Assembly (NCBI GenBank): GCA_030705955.1
Contig: JAUZPL010000011.1
Location: forward strand, 1 to 64,000
From: Bacillota bacterium
GTDB taxonomy: Bacteria; Bacillota; Bacilli; Bacillales; Cytobacillaceae
Length of the DNA stretch: 64,000 bases
Direction of reading: 5' to 3'
In this document: positions 15,454 through 24,254 of the stretch, one piece after another
Layout: the number at the start of each line of letters is the position of its first letter
How positions within the stretch are numbered: position 1 is the stretch's first letter
Made by a program: the position numbers and the translations under genes
Notes under the pieces: generated by a model
Databases searched by the model: none
Told to the model about the DNA's origin: nothing
Seen by the model: only the letters and a program-made list of their open reading frames with translations

Positions 15454-17937
15454 TATGATTTCATTTAACCAATTTTTGTTTTTTAGTAATAATTTTTCTA
15501 AATCATCTGCGGGAACTGCTTTGCTAAACAAAAATCCTTGAAATTCATCAACACCGTGTTTTCTTAAAAAAACAGCTTGTTCTTTTGTTTCTACTCCCTC
15601 CCCACACACTTTTAAACTTAGTATCTTCGCTAAGGATAAAATGGTTTCAATAATTGCATTTGATTCCCTATCCTTATTAATTTCTTGTATAAATGATTTA
15701 TCAAGTTTTATGGTTTCAATCGGTAAATTCTTAATGCACCATAAACTGCTGTATTCCTTACCAAAATCATCAATCGATATAGCAATACCCAAATCCTTAA
15801 GCGTTTGTAAACACGAAATTGTCTTATAATCATGGGAAATGAACCGCTCTGTTATTTCAAATTCAACAAATTCAAAAGGCAGACCCGTATTAATAAGTGT
15901 ATTTTTTAATCGTTTTGTACAATTCCTTTCATTTAATAATTGATATATGGATAAATTTATTGATATTTTTTTAAAAGGGTAACCTTTATCTAACCAATCC
16001 TTCATTTGTAAACAAGCCTGTTTAGTTACCCACTCTCCTATTGGATAGATCAATCCAGTATCTTCTGCTATAGGAATAAAAACATCTGGTGCAGCATGCG
16101 GCCACCTGATTAAAGCTTCAACACTCTTCATTTCCCCAGTTTTGGCATCAATTCTTGGTTGATAATGCAAACTAAATTCATTATTTTTAATTGCTTCCTT
16201 TAGCATTTCCTCTAAATTTAAACGTTCTCTATAGTCTTTGCCAATCTCATTTGAGTAGAAAGACCAATCTTTTTTTCCAGAATTTTTCACATGATATAGG
16301 GCTATATCTGCATGTTTTACTAATGTCATTTCATCTTCTGCGTGATTTGGAAAAAGGGATATTCCAATACTAAAATGTACCTGAATGATATGATTTTTAG
16401 TTAAAATGGGGGAATTAAATACATCTAGGATTTTTCTTGCCACTTCTTCAGCCAAAATCTTATTTGTATCAGGACAAATAATCCCAATCTCATCACCACC
16501 CTGCCTTGTAATAACAAAATTGGAATCTAGACTAGACCGTAAACGGGATGAGAAAAGCATTAGGACTTCATCTCCAACATCATGCCCAAACATATCATTG
16601 ATTGTTTTAAAATTATCAAGGTCCAAAACCATAATAGCAAAATTTTGTTTGTTAGCCTTTGCCAGTTGGATCAATTTCTTGAGATTACTTTTAAAAAGCC
16701 GTCTATTTCCAAGTCCTGTTAAATCATCATGAAAAGCAAGATAATTTGCTTTTTCCTCTGCCTTTTTTCTCTCCGTTACATCTCTAATACTGATAAGCAT
16801 GGCTGGTTGACCTTCAAAATTCATCATCTTACCAGTCATTTCCATTATTAATTCTTTTCCGTCAAGGGTTATAATTCTTCGATCAATTGGAGTCAGATTT
16901 TCCCCCTTAAATATTTCATCATTTCTCTTAATGGTCAAGTCTTTATCATCTGGATGGATCATCTCTATTGCATCCATTCCTTGAACTTGGCTTAAACTTT
17001 CTACTCCAAAAAGTTCTAAAGCCTTTTTATTACAAAATATAATTTTTTTATCCTTTAGAAGAAGAATTGGCTCTGGTGAATACTCAAATAGTGTCCGATA
17101 ACGTTCCTCACTAGCAAGTAAGTCTTTTTCCATCTCCTTTTTATCTGTTATATCTTTAGCAATTCCATATACCCCATCTATTTTCCCATCAACTAATATT
17201 GGGATATTATTTATTATTAAATAGACTTCCCGTCCGTTACTATCATACATATTTATTTCATATTCCTGGGGAATTCCATTAATCGCATTTTGAAAATATC
17301 CCATCACTTTCTCACGATCTTTTGGTTCAATGAAGGGTATAAATGACTTTCCTATAATCTTTTTTTTACTGTAACCTGTGACCTTCTCGGCCTTTTTATT
17401 AACACTCAAAAAATTTCCGTTTATATCCAATTCATAAACTAAATCCGAATTTTGATCAATCAACGACTTCATTCTTTGCTGGTTTTTCCCCATCTCATTT
17501 TGTAAGCTTATTAATTCAATCTCTTTTTCTTTTCTTTTGGTGATGTCTCTAACAATAGAAACGATAATTATACTTTTTCCCTCATTAATTAAGATAGGGT
17601 ATAGTGCCGTTTCTCCATACATTTCTCCTTTTTTTGTGGAATAAGAATCCTCGAAAACAATGGTTTTATTTGTTTTAGCCACCTCTAAATATTTCTTTTT
17701 TAATATCTTAACTCTGTTTTCAGGTAATACCATTTCTAGACTCTTATTGTATATTTGACAATCAAGGCTAAGGTTTTCCATAGCTGTCTTATTCGCAAAT
17801 AGATAGTTAAATGTTTCTGTTCCTAGCTCTGCTTTCATTATAAAAATATAATCGCTTATAGCATCAAACATCGTTTTAAAAACTGATAAGCGAGTTTCTA
17901 AGTCTTTTGAAAAAAGCTCTTTAATTAGTTGCTCCAT
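15451..17937 (-). CDS. PAS-PAS-PAS-GGDEF-EAL cyclic-di-GMP enzyme
   Basis: This 828-residue cytoplasmic protein has about three PAS-type sensory domains (roughly 25-130, 160-265 and 270-390), a GGDEF domain (about 405-560) and an EAL domain (about 575-820). The A-site reads R-Q-G-G-D-E-I instead of G-G-D-E-F, so cyclase activity may be weak or lost. The phosphodiesterase looks intact: E-A-L-I-R-W, N in I-S-I-N-L-S, E in E-I-T-E-R, D-D-F-G, K in K-L-D-K-S, E in C-G-E-G-V-E-T and Q in E-F-Q-G-F. Net c-di-GMP hydrolysis is my inference. ATG 17937 has GGAGTG upstream; the longer frame to 17997 has no such site. Confidence 0.9.
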   Translation of the reverse strand: MEQLIKELFSKDLETRLSVFKTMFDAISDYIFIMKAELGTETFNYLFANKTAMENLSLDCQIYNKSLEMVLPENRVKILKKKYLEVAKTNKTIVFEDSYSTKKGEMYGETALYPILINEGKSIIIVSIVRDITKRKEKEIELISLQNEMGKNQQRMKSLIDQNSDLVYELDINGNFLSVNKKAEKVTGYSKKKIIGKSFIPFIEPKDREKVMGYFQNAINGIPQEYEINMYDSNGREVYLIINNIPILVDGKIDGVYGIAKDITDKKEMEKDLLASEERYRTLFEYSPEPILLLKDKKIIFCNKKALELFGVESLSQVQGMDAIEMIHPDDKDLTIKRNDEIFKGENLTPIDRRIITLDGKELIMEMTGKMMNFEGQPAMLISIRDVTERKKAEEKANYLAFHDDLTGLGNRRLFKSNLKKLIQLAKANKQNFAIMVLDLDNFKTINDMFGHDVGDEVLMLFSSRLRSSLDSNFVITRQGGDEIGIICPDTNKILAEEVARKILDVFNSPILTKNHIIQVHFSIGISLFPNHAEDEMTLVKHADIALYHVKNSGKKDWSFYSNEIGKDYRERLNLEEMLKEAIKNNEFSLHYQPRIDAKTGEMKSVEALIRWPHAAPDVFIPIAEDTGLIYPIGEWVTKQACLQMKDWLDKGYPFKKISINLSIYQLLNERNCTKRLKNTLINTGLPFEFVEFEITERFISHDYKTISCLQTLKDLGIAISIDDFGKEYSSLWCIKNLPIETIKLDKSFIQEINKDRESNAIIETILSLAKILSLKVCGEGVETKEQAVFLRKHGVDEFQGFLFSKAVPADDLEKLLLKNKNWLNEII

Positions 17938-18099
17938 TGTTTCACTCCATCCATCTCTACAGTAGGATTTTTTCACTGTAGGTATAGAAATATACAAATA
18001 TATTAGTACTATAACAATAATATTTTTACATTTTACTTTTTATTTAAAAGTAAACTCCTATCTATATAATATAAATTATTCTGAACAAATCGAAAAGAA

Positions 18100-18134
18100 A
18101 AAAACACCCAATTCAGTAATGATGGGTGTTTGTA
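18100..18134 (-). terminator. Terminator after the XRE gene
   Basis: The stem AAACACCCA/TGGGTGTTT is followed by seven Ts on the minus strand. Confidence 0.82.
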
Positions 18135-18153
18135 GAAAGGTATTTTAAAAAAA

Positions 18154-18354
18154 TTAAATTGATATATCTCCAATTTCGAATGAGCATTTTAACACATCGG
18201 ATAGCTTATATAGAGTTGAAATTTGAACATCTAATGCACCTTCTTCAATGGCAGCTATTGTTTCCACATTCAGCCCTGTCAATAACGCAAGTCTCTCCCT
18301 TTCAAGTTCTTGTCTTATTCTAGCCTCTTTAAGCTGATTACCAATTTTGTCCAT
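18154..18354 (-). CDS. Small XRE-family helix-turn-helix regulator
   Basis: This 66-residue single-domain protein is a lambda-repressor-like HTH: I-G-N-Q-L-K-E-A-R-I-R-Q-E-L, R-L-A-L-L-T-G-L-N-V-E-T-I-A-A-I-E-E-G for the HTH, then S-T-L-Y-K-L-S-D-V-L for the dimer helix. Its target is unknown. It lies just after the BMC operon, but a strong terminator separates them, so control of the BMC genes is only a possibility. GGAGAGG precedes ATG 18354; the GTG at 18363 is less likely. Confidence 0.82.
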   Translation of the reverse strand: MDKIGNQLKEARIRQELERERLALLTGLNVETIAAIEEGALDVQISTLYKLSDVLKCSFEIGDISI

Positions 18355-18440
18355 TCCATTCACCTCTCCGATTGAAGACGTTTACAAAAATATTATTAAC
18401 ATTATACTTAACTATCTGGATATTTAAACATTATTTTCAT

Positions 18441-18484
18441 GAAGCAGCGCTAAAATGATTTGATTATTTTTAGCGCTGCTTCAA
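18441..18484. terminator. Terminator of the BMC operon
   Basis: A perfect 15-bp stem (18441-18455 with 18468-18482, GAAGCAGCGCTAAAA) ends the operon just after deoC. Its inner A/T tract allows termination in either direction. Confidence 0.85.
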
Positions 18485-18489
18485 ACATT

Positions 18490-19296
18490 CTAATATCCTG
18501 TCCCTTTACCACCAGTTACGATCGCGATTCCAGCACTTGCACCAATTCTTGTCGCTCCAGCTTGAACCATTTTTCTAGCAGTATCTAAATCACGAACACA
18601 TGCTGAAGCTTTTACTCCCATTTCTGACCCTACAGCTTCTCTCATCAGTCTAACATCTTCAGGTGTTGCACATCCTGGTCCAAACCCGGTTGAGGTTTTT
18701 ACAAAATCTGCACCTGCCATTTTTGCGAGAATACATGCTTTTTTCTTTTCCTCTATTTCAAGGAGTCCTGTTTCTATAATAACCTTGACTGGAGCGTGGC
18801 CTTTTGCAGCAAAGACTACACCTTCAATATCCTTTTTCACTGTTTCAAAGTCCCCAGATTTAAGAGCCCCAATATTCATTACCATATCAATTTCAGTTGC
18901 CCCATTTGCAAGGGCATCACGGGTTTCAGCCACTTTTACAAAGGTACTCGTTGCCCCTAATGGGAACCCTACTACTGTTGTAATACCAACCCCAGAACCC
19001 CTTAATTCCTTTGCAGCAGTTGAAACCCAATATGGATTCACGCAGACCGTTGCAAATTTATACTCTTTTGCTTCCTCACACAGCTTGATAATTTGATCCT
19101 TTGTGCTTTCAGGTTTTAATAGAGTATGATCTATCATTCTTGCAATAGACGGCCCAGTTATAATAGTTGATGTCGGACCTTCCTTATAGGTCACATTTCC
19201 CGAAACCTTTGATTGTGATTCAGTAAGCATTTGTTTATTTGTTAATTGTTCCATAATTTTATTTGTAATTTGTTCAACAAGTGCCTCTATTTCCAT
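18490..19296 (-). CDS. deoC: Deoxyribose-phosphate aldolase, BMC-targeted
   Basis: This 268-residue class I aldolase cleaves 2-deoxy-D-ribose 5-phosphate to acetaldehyde and glyceraldehyde 3-phosphate. Catalytic residues are visible: Asp in E-I-D-M-V-M-N-I-G, Lys in V-K-V-I-I-E-T-G, and the Schiff-base Lys in D-F-V-K-T-S-T-G-F. The canonical enzyme is about 220 residues. This one carries about 45 extra N-terminal residues, whose first 20 ([17 protein letters not shown]) form an amphipathic helix, followed by a Ser/Thr-rich linker. That is the encapsulation-peptide design. GAGGTG sits before ATG 19296; a GTG at 19305 would add three residues. It is the last gene of the BMC operon. Confidence 0.95.
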   Translation of the reverse strand: MEIEALVEQITNKIMEQLTNKQMLTESQSKVSGNVTYKEGPTSTIITGPSIARMIDHTLLKPESTKDQIIKLCEEAKEYKFATVCVNPYWVSTAAKELRGSGVGITTVVGFPLGATSTFVKVAETRDALANGATEIDMVMNIGALKSGDFETVKKDIEGVVFAAKGHAPVKVIIETGLLEIEEKKKACILAKMAGADFVKTSTGFGPGCATPEDVRLMREAVGSEMGVKASACVRDLDTARKMVQAGATRIGASAGIAIVTGGKGTGY

Positions 19297-19320
19297 TTTC
19301 CTCACCTCATCTAATAGTTA

Positions 19321-19575
19321 TCAATCAACGATTCCGGCAATAACGGCATCGAATGCACCTTTAGGGTCGCCAATAATATCTCTGGCAGATCCACCCTCTT
19401 CTAAAATAAGAACTATGTCTCCGATACCTGCTTGAAAATGATCAATGGCAATCATTGCATCACCTATTTCTTTGCCCGATGAATCAATTGAAATGACAAC
19501 CATTAATTTTTTATTTTGGTGACTAGTAGTTTTAATCGTTGAAACGACATTTCCAATCACTTTGGCTAGTTTCAT
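19321..19575 (-). CDS. BMC-P (EutN/CcmL-type) vertex protein, copy 3
   Basis: This 84-residue protein of the EutN/CcmL family begins [12 protein letters not shown] and contains [16 protein letters not shown] and A-V-I-A-G-I-V-D at the end. These are the family strand and vertex motifs. BMC-P proteins form pentamers that cap the polyhedral shell vertices. The gene overlaps the preceding BMC-H by 4 bases. It is one of three divergent BMC-P paralogues in the operon. Confidence 0.94.
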   Translation of the reverse strand: MKLAKVIGNVVSTIKTTSHQNKKLMVVISIDSSGKEIGDAMIAIDHFQAGIGDIVLILEEGGSARDIIGDPKGAFDAVIAGIVD

Positions 19576-19847
19576 TTTACAGACGGAAGAATTTTCTCTA
19601 TGTCTTGATGTGGCCTTGGAATAACATGTACAGAGAGAAATTCACCTACACGTTGTGCGGCTGCTGCCCCAGCCTCTGTTGCGGCCTTAACAGCACCTAC
19701 ATCACCACGAACCATTACAGTTACTAATCCTCCGCCTACTTGAACCTTCCCTACTAACGAAACATTTGCAGCTTTCATCATGGCATCAGCTGCTTCAATC
19801 GCGCCTACCAAACCTTTTGTTTCAATCATTCCTAATGCATTACTCAT
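19572..19847 (-). CDS. BMC-H hexameric shell protein, copy 2
   Basis: This 91-residue single BMC-domain protein (PduA/PduJ/CcmK type) forms hexamers that tile the shell facets. The pattern is [20 protein letters not shown], then [24 protein letters not shown]. The central pore of the hexamer would be lined by the Q-V-G-G-G segment. It is closely similar to the copy at 21439-21717. Starts overlap with both neighbours (1 and 4 bases), which suggests coupled translation. Confidence 0.96.
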   Translation of the reverse strand: MSNALGMIETKGLVGAIEAADAMMKAANVSLVGKVQVGGGLVTVMVRGDVGAVKAATEAGAAAAQRVGEFLSVHVIPRPHQDIEKILPSVK

Positions 19848-20131
19848 TATAATTCCTCCATTCGATTTACATTGTAATATTCAATAATCCCCATAATTCC
19901 TGCGTCAGATGGGACAATTTCTTTATTTAGCGGCAAAGAAGATTCCTTACTTTTTGCTAGGTACACAAGGTCTCCTTTTCCAGACTGGCCAATTGTATCA
20001 ATAGCCACAAGCGGTTTTCCTTTTGCTTTTAATTGATCATCTACAGGTTGAACAATTAAAAGCTTCAGACCGATTAAGTTTTCGTCTTTATGTGTACAAA
20101 TCGTATTTCCGATCACTTTGGCTACGAACAT
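19847..20131 (-). CDS. BMC-P (EutN/CcmL-type) vertex protein, copy 2
   Basis: This 94-residue EutN/CcmL protein begins [14 protein letters not shown] and has [23 protein letters not shown] and [11 protein letters not shown]. It is slightly longer than the 84-residue copy, with a C-terminal extension. Its last base overlaps the first base of the next BMC-H gene. Confidence 0.94.
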   Translation of the reverse strand: MFVAKVIGNTICTHKDENLIGLKLLIVQPVDDQLKAKGKPLVAIDTIGQSGKGDLVYLAKSKESSLPLNKEIVPSDAGIMGIIEYYNVNRMEEL

Positions 20132-20146
20132 TGTTTAACACTTCTT

Positions 20147-20602
20147 TCAGCGTTTAATAAAACGACTCTCAATCTCCATGATCTTTGTGACACGTCTGTC
20201 GTGACGTCCACCAGCAAAGTCGGTTTCTATCCAAGTTTTCACCAACTGTTTTGCCAAACCCTCACCGATAAACTGCCCCCCAATGGATAAAACATTGGCA
20301 TTATTATGTTCACGACTATTCATAACGGAGGACAAGTCCCAGCAAACTCCTGCTCTCACTCCTGGAATCTTATTTAAGACCATCCCACTGCCAACACCGA
20401 CACCATCAATCATGATACCAACATAATCTTCATTCGTTGCTACACATTCACCTACCAGAAAGGCGATATCGGGATAATCAACTGCACTCTTGTCCCTGCA
20501 TCCAAAATCAAGATACTCATATCCCAATTCTGTTAAATAGGTCTTTATACTTTCTTTCAATTCGTATCCACCATGGTCGCTCCCAATTGCAACTTTTTTC
20601 AT
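20147..20602 (-). CDS. rpiB: RpiB/LacA-family sugar-phosphate isomerase of the BMC operon
   Basis: This 151-residue protein is in the RpiB/LacA/LacB family, which interconverts aldose and ketose phosphates. S-D-H-G-G-Y near residues 8-13, V-D-Y-P-D near 41, N-K-I-P-G-V-R-A near 77-84 and R-E-H-N-N-A-N-V at 97-104 (His99) are typical. The usual C-G-T-G-x-G motif is replaced by D66-G-V-G-V-G, so the catalytic Cys66 of E. coli-type RpiB is Asp and Thr68 is Val. This resembles LacA-type sequences that also lack this Cys. Substrate may not be ribose 5-phosphate. No N-terminal encapsulation helix is present. It follows TPI with no gap. Confidence 0.85.
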   Translation of the reverse strand: MKKVAIGSDHGGYELKESIKTYLTELGYEYLDFGCRDKSAVDYPDIAFLVGECVATNEDYVGIMIDGVGVGSGMVLNKIPGVRAGVCWDLSSVMNSREHNNANVLSIGGQFIGEGLAKQLVKTWIETDFAGGRHDRRVTKIMEIESRFIKR

Positions 20603-21427
20603 TCATCTATCTCCTTTGGCAAATACATCAATAATTTCTTGAAAAGATTGGGCTACAAGGCTTGCTCCCCCCACCAAAACACCATCAACATCCTGCATTT
20701 TGGCAAATTCCTTTGTATTATTTTTGTTAACGGACCCTCCATATAAAATAGAAATGCCAGCTGCTGTTTGCCCCATTACGTCTCTTAACACGGAACGTAT
20801 AAACTCATGTATTTCCTGAACCTGCTCCGATGTTGCTGAGTGCCCGCTTCCAATTGCCCATACTGGTTCATAAGCAATAATAAGATTGTTGGATTCAACA
20901 TCTTTTAAAGCACTCAAGAGTTGGGACTTTAATACTTTCATTGTTTGATCACTTGCCTTTTGCTCGAATGTTTCTCCAATACAAAGAATAGGAATTAAGC
21001 CTGTTTCTAAAACCTTTCTGACTTTACGATTAATCAATTCATCGTTTTCGAATGCAAAGTGCCTTCTTTCTGAATGACCAATTAAGACATATTTACAGTT
21101 AGCATCCTTAAGCATAGTAGAAGAAATTTCTCCAGTGTAAGCTCCATTTTCATCCCAATGGACATTTTGTGCTCCTAAATCAATCAGCTTATTTTTTTCT
21201 TTTATCATGAAATGGACAGGATAGAGTAAAGTAGCAGGAGGACAAACAACAACAGAAAGTTCCCTGTTACCCTGAATTCTTTGAAAAAGTTCACCTGCTT
21301 CAGCCAAAGTTTTATTCATCTTCCAATTTGCAATCACATATTTGGTACGAATGTGTTGTTTCTGTACAGATTCTTGGACTATATTTTTTACCATATTCTT
21401 AATAAATTCTCTAATGGATGCATCCAT
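20603..21427 (-). CDS. tpiA: Triosephosphate isomerase with an encapsulation-type N-terminus
   Basis: This 274-residue enzyme interconverts glyceraldehyde 3-phosphate and dihydroxyacetone phosphate. Catalytic residues are intact: Lys in A-N-W-K-M-N near 34, His in I-G-H-S-E-R-R near 117, Glu in A-Y-E-P-V-W-A-I-G near 186, and the flexible-loop/phosphate Y-G-G-S-V-N near 231. It is 20-25 residues longer than ordinary TPI because of an N-terminal amphipathic helix (ASIREFIKNMVKNIVQESV). The match to the DeoC and PduL N-termini suggests targeting to the BMC lumen. A housekeeping copy is probably elsewhere in the genome, but I cannot see it. Confidence 0.93.
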   Translation of the reverse strand: MDASIREFIKNMVKNIVQESVQKQHIRTKYVIANWKMNKTLAEAGELFQRIQGNRELSVVVCPPATLLYPVHFMIKEKNKLIDLGAQNVHWDENGAYTGEISSTMLKDANCKYVLIGHSERRHFAFENDELINRKVRKVLETGLIPILCIGETFEQKASDQTMKVLKSQLLSALKDVESNNLIIAYEPVWAIGSGHSATSEQVQEIHEFIRSVLRDVMGQTAAGISILYGGSVNKNNTKEFAKMQDVDGVLVGGASLVAQSFQEIIDVFAKGDR

Positions 21428-21438
21428 TCTTTCGTACC

Positions 21439-21717
21439 TTACTCAGCTTTCGGTAAAATTCCATCTACCTCACTATTTGGACGAGGGATTACATGAACAG
21501 AAATTAGATTGCCAACACGGTTTGCTGCCTCTGCTCCAGCCTCTGTTGCTGCTTTTACAGCACCTACATCTCCACGAACCATCACTGTTACAAGACCGCC
21601 ACCAACAAACTCTCTTCCAACTAAAGTTACATTTGCAGCTTTTACCATTGCATCTGCTGCTTCAATCGCGCCAATTAACCCCTTTGTTTCAATCATTCCT
21701 AAAGCTTCTTGACTCAT
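21439..21717 (-). CDS. BMC-H hexameric shell protein, copy 1 (possible longer isoform from 21780)
   Basis: This BMC-domain protein is 92 residues from ATG 21717, which has AAGGAGG seven bases upstream. It has [19 protein letters not shown] and [17 protein letters not shown]. An in-frame ATG at 21780 has its own GGAGTG site and would add 21 charged residues (T-E-S-K-E-E-N-Q-K...). Both starts look usable, so two isoforms may be made, as happens for PduB/PduB' in Salmonella. It is a near paralogue of the BMC-H at 19572-19847. Confidence 0.95.
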   Translation of the reverse strand: MSQEALGMIETKGLIGAIEAADAMVKAANVTLVGREFVGGGLVTVMVRGDVGAVKAATEAGAEAANRVGNLISVHVIPRPNSEVDGILPKAE

Positions 21718-21794
21718 TTTAGTTCCTCCTTTTTTAGGTTCAACATTTGTTTTTTGGTTTTCCTCTTTTGATTCTGTCATTTAAAATCACTCCA

Positions 21795-23213
21795 CTATAT
21801 AATTCTAAAGCCATCAACTAAAACACATCTTCTTTGACGGGTAAAGGTTTTAGCACTAGTTAACCCCTCGCCTGTTGGCCCTGCGATTGTTAATGTTGTA
21901 AAACCCTCACTTTCATATCCTAGACCTGCAACAGATGGGCCATTTTTCACAAAAATGGTGGCTTGAATTTCCTGTGCCATTTTGGTTAAGTTCGTAATAT
22001 TTTGTGAATGCATAATAGCAGTATGACGATTCCCTTTTTCAGCTTTTACGGCATAACTAATAGCTTTATCCACATTTTCAACTCTTACAATTGGTAAAAT
22101 CGGCATTAACATTTCCTTCATTACTAGAGGATGATCTATATTGGTTTCCGTAATAATCAGTCTTACATCAGGGCTTGTTTTAACGCCTGCTGCCTCTAAA
22201 AGAATTTGAGCATCTTTCCCAATAAAATCTCTATTTGGATAAACCGTTCCATCCTTCTTAACCAGGATTTTTTCAAGGAGTCTTTCTAATTGAAAACCTT
22301 TTATTTCCATAGCCCCGTTTTTCAGCATTTCATTTTTTAATTGATTAGCAACCTTTTCAACTACAAAAACCTCTTTTTCACATGTACATAAAATATTGTT
22401 ATCAAAGCTTGCTCCTTGAACAATGTCCTTGGCTGCCTTTGGAATATTGGCTGTCTCATCTACTACTACAGGAGGGTTTCCTGGTCCTGCTGCAATAACT
22501 TTTTTTCCAACACCCATAGCGGCTTTTACTACAATTCCACCGCCGGTTACTACAAGTGCGTTTATTATTGGATGTTTCATTACCTCAGTGGATGTTTCAA
22601 TATTAGGGTTTCTTACAGAAGTTAATACATTTTCAGGTCCACCCGCTGCAACAATGGCTTCATTTAAGAGTTGGAGTGTTCTAAGCGATACGTGTTTTGC
22701 ACTTGGATGAGGGTTAAACACAACTGTGTTTCCTGCTGCTACAAGTGATATAGCATTATTGATTACAGTTGCAGCTGGATTTGTGGAAGGTGTGATAGAT
22801 CCAAATACACCTATAGGTGCGTATTCAACAAGAGTTAGACCATCGTCACCGGAATAAGCCGCACTTATTAAATCTTCAGTTCCTGGCGTTTTGTTTGTTG
22901 CTAGAAGGATTTTTTCAATTTTGTCTTCATACCTGCCTAAGCCTGTTTCATCTACTGCAAGTTTAGCTAGTTCTTTAGCATGTGCTCTACTGGTTTCTCT
23001 CATTTTCTCAATCATTGCTATTCTTCTATTTAATGGTAGTCTTCGTAGCTTTCCCCATGCCTCTTTTGCTGCAGCCGCTGCCTCATCAACTGATTGAAAA
23101 ACACCTTTTCCAAGGTTGACTTCGTCATTTGATCTATGTTCATTACTTTTGTGTCCTAATTGCTGTAAGACCTGCTCGACCATTTTTTTAATATCATGCT
23201 CATCTATTTCCAC
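21795..23213 (-). CDS. CoA-acylating aldehyde dehydrogenase (PduP/EutE type)
   Basis: This 472-residue enzyme oxidises acetaldehyde (or propionaldehyde) to the acyl-CoA with NAD+ and CoA. The catalytic Cys lies in N-N-I-L-C-T-C-E-K-E near residue 275. Other hallmarks are S-I-T-P-S-T-N-P near 130 and the P-S-V-A-G-L-G-Y motif. The first 20 residues (EIDEHDIKKMVEQVLQQLG) form an amphipathic helix followed by a polar linker, as in encapsulation peptides. It overlaps the upstream BMC-P gene by 10 bases. Acetaldehyde from DeoC is the most economical substrate. Confidence 0.94.
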   Translation of the reverse strand: MEIDEHDIKKMVEQVLQQLGHKSNEHRSNDEVNLGKGVFQSVDEAAAAAKEAWGKLRRLPLNRRIAMIEKMRETSRAHAKELAKLAVDETGLGRYEDKIEKILLATNKTPGTEDLISAAYSGDDGLTLVEYAPIGVFGSITPSTNPAATVINNAISLVAAGNTVVFNPHPSAKHVSLRTLQLLNEAIVAAGGPENVLTSVRNPNIETSTEVMKHPIINALVVTGGGIVVKAAMGVGKKVIAAGPGNPPVVVDETANIPKAAKDIVQGASFDNNILCTCEKEVFVVEKVANQLKNEMLKNGAMEIKGFQLERLLEKILVKKDGTVYPNRDFIGKDAQILLEAAGVKTSPDVRLIITETNIDHPLVMKEMLMPILPIVRVENVDKAISYAVKAEKGNRHTAIMHSQNITNLTKMAQEIQATIFVKNGPSVAGLGYESEGFTTLTIAGPTGEGLTSAKTFTRQRRCVLVDGFRII

Positions 23214-23515
23214 ACTTCATTTCCTCCTTTTCGAAAAGTAAACGTCCCTTCTATTTCAATTTGATCAACAATTCCTACAATTGCAGCATCAACTGGGACA
23301 CCGTTTGTTGCTTCTGTTTGTCTGGCGGAGCTTCCACTTACCACTAAAACAACTTCTCCTTCGCCAGAACCAACTGTATCAATGGCTACAAGGGATTTTC
23401 CATCATCGTTAATGGTGTACATATCAAGAGGCTGAACAATGAGAAGTTTTTTTCCTTTCAATTTTTCTGCTTTAGTGGTTGAAACAATAGAACCAACCAC
23501 TTTTCCGATGATCAT
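23204..23515 (-). CDS. BMC-P (EutN/CcmL-type) vertex protein, copy 1
   Basis: This 103-residue EutN/CcmL protein begins I-I-G-K-V-V-G-S-I-V-S-T-T-K and contains L-L-I-V-Q-P-L-D, A-I-D-T-V-G-S-G-E-G-E-V-V-L-V-V and A-A-I-V-G-I-V-D. The C-terminus adds about 15 residues of polar sequence compared with copy 3. It is expected to form vertex pentamers. Confidence 0.94.
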   Translation of the reverse strand: MIIGKVVGSIVSTTKAEKLKGKKLLIVQPLDMYTINDDGKSLVAIDTVGSGEGEVVLVVSGSSARQTEATNGVPVDAAIVGIVDQIEIEGTFTFRKGGNEVWK

Positions 23516-23528
23516 ATGGTACCTCCTG

Positions 23529-24254
23529 CTAAAATTTTTGTTTTATTTCTATATTTAATTGTCTTGCTAAATCCTTTGCCATTGGTGATAGCAGATTTTT
23601 TCTAGGGAATGAAATGTTATTTAGTCCATCGTGGTGTGCTTTTTCAATATGCTTTGCTAATATAAGTGCTTTTTTGTCATTATAAGCATGGTATTGATCT
23701 GCAATTGTGCTGGACATCTTGTGAAGTGGAACCCATTTAACTAGGTCAGTTTGTATTTGTTGTATGTAGGTCTGGATACGTCCTAAAACAGAGTGGGGTG
23801 CGTTGATTTGTTGATAGATATTTGGTTCAATTTCATTTTTAGCAATAATCACAGGCTTTCCTTCTAATTGATATTGAATGGCTAACCAAACAGCTATATC
23901 ATCATCAATCGTTAATGATAGCTTTGAAATTAATTGGTAGGATGCTACTGGAAAAACGATAAGAGAAGTTCTATTAACTATTTTAACTAAATTTTCTTCA
24001 GACATTTCTTCTATGATGGAGTAGGATTTTTCTAAAAAATGTGGTGAAAATGGTAGCCAATCTTTTGAAATTAGAAGGGTTGCATCATATTTTTCTAGCA
24101 ATCTAGTAACCGCTTTCAAAATTTCTGAAGGGTTCATAGATTTATAACATAGCAGGACCGTTATGGAGTTATCCATTAGTTCTTGCTGTCGATCTTTTAG
24201 ATAGGATTCAACTACTTGCTTTACAATAAATCTAACTTTTGCCTTTTCATCCAC
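23529..24254 (-). CDS. Flavoprotein-like BMC cargo protein, function unknown
   Basis: This 241-residue protein starts with an amphipathic helix (AKVRFIVKQVVESYL) almost like that of PduL, so it looks like a lumen protein. The core has a Rossmann-like run: S-I-T-V-L-L-C-Y-K-S near 26 and L-I-V-F-P-V-A-S-Y-Q-L-I-S-K-L-S-L near 103, then I-A-V-W-L-A-I-Q-Y-Q-L-E-G-K-P-V-I-I-A-K. This resembles the flavoprotein (PF02441-type, HFCD) pattern in which a P-x-S/A-x-N-T-I-A-K motif binds FMN, but the Asn-Thr is replaced. Flavin binding is uncertain. It overlaps PduL by 8 bases. Confidence 0.72.
   Translation of the reverse strand: MDEKAKVRFIVKQVVESYLKDRQQELMDNSITVLLCYKSMNPSEILKAVTRLLEKYDATLLISKDWLPFSPHFLEKSYSIIEEMSEENLVKIVNRTSLIVFPVASYQLISKLSLTIDDDIAVWLAIQYQLEGKPVIIAKNEIEPNIYQQINAPHSVLGRIQTYIQQIQTDLVKWVPLHKMSSTIADQYHAYNDKKALILAKHIEKAHHDGLNNISFPRKNLLSPMAKDLARQLNIEIKQKF

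Noticed and set aside
18154-18354. XRE protein as the regulator of the BMC operon
   Set aside because: It is next to the operon, but a 15-bp terminator lies between, and its own promoter and the target are not seen. The link is only positional.
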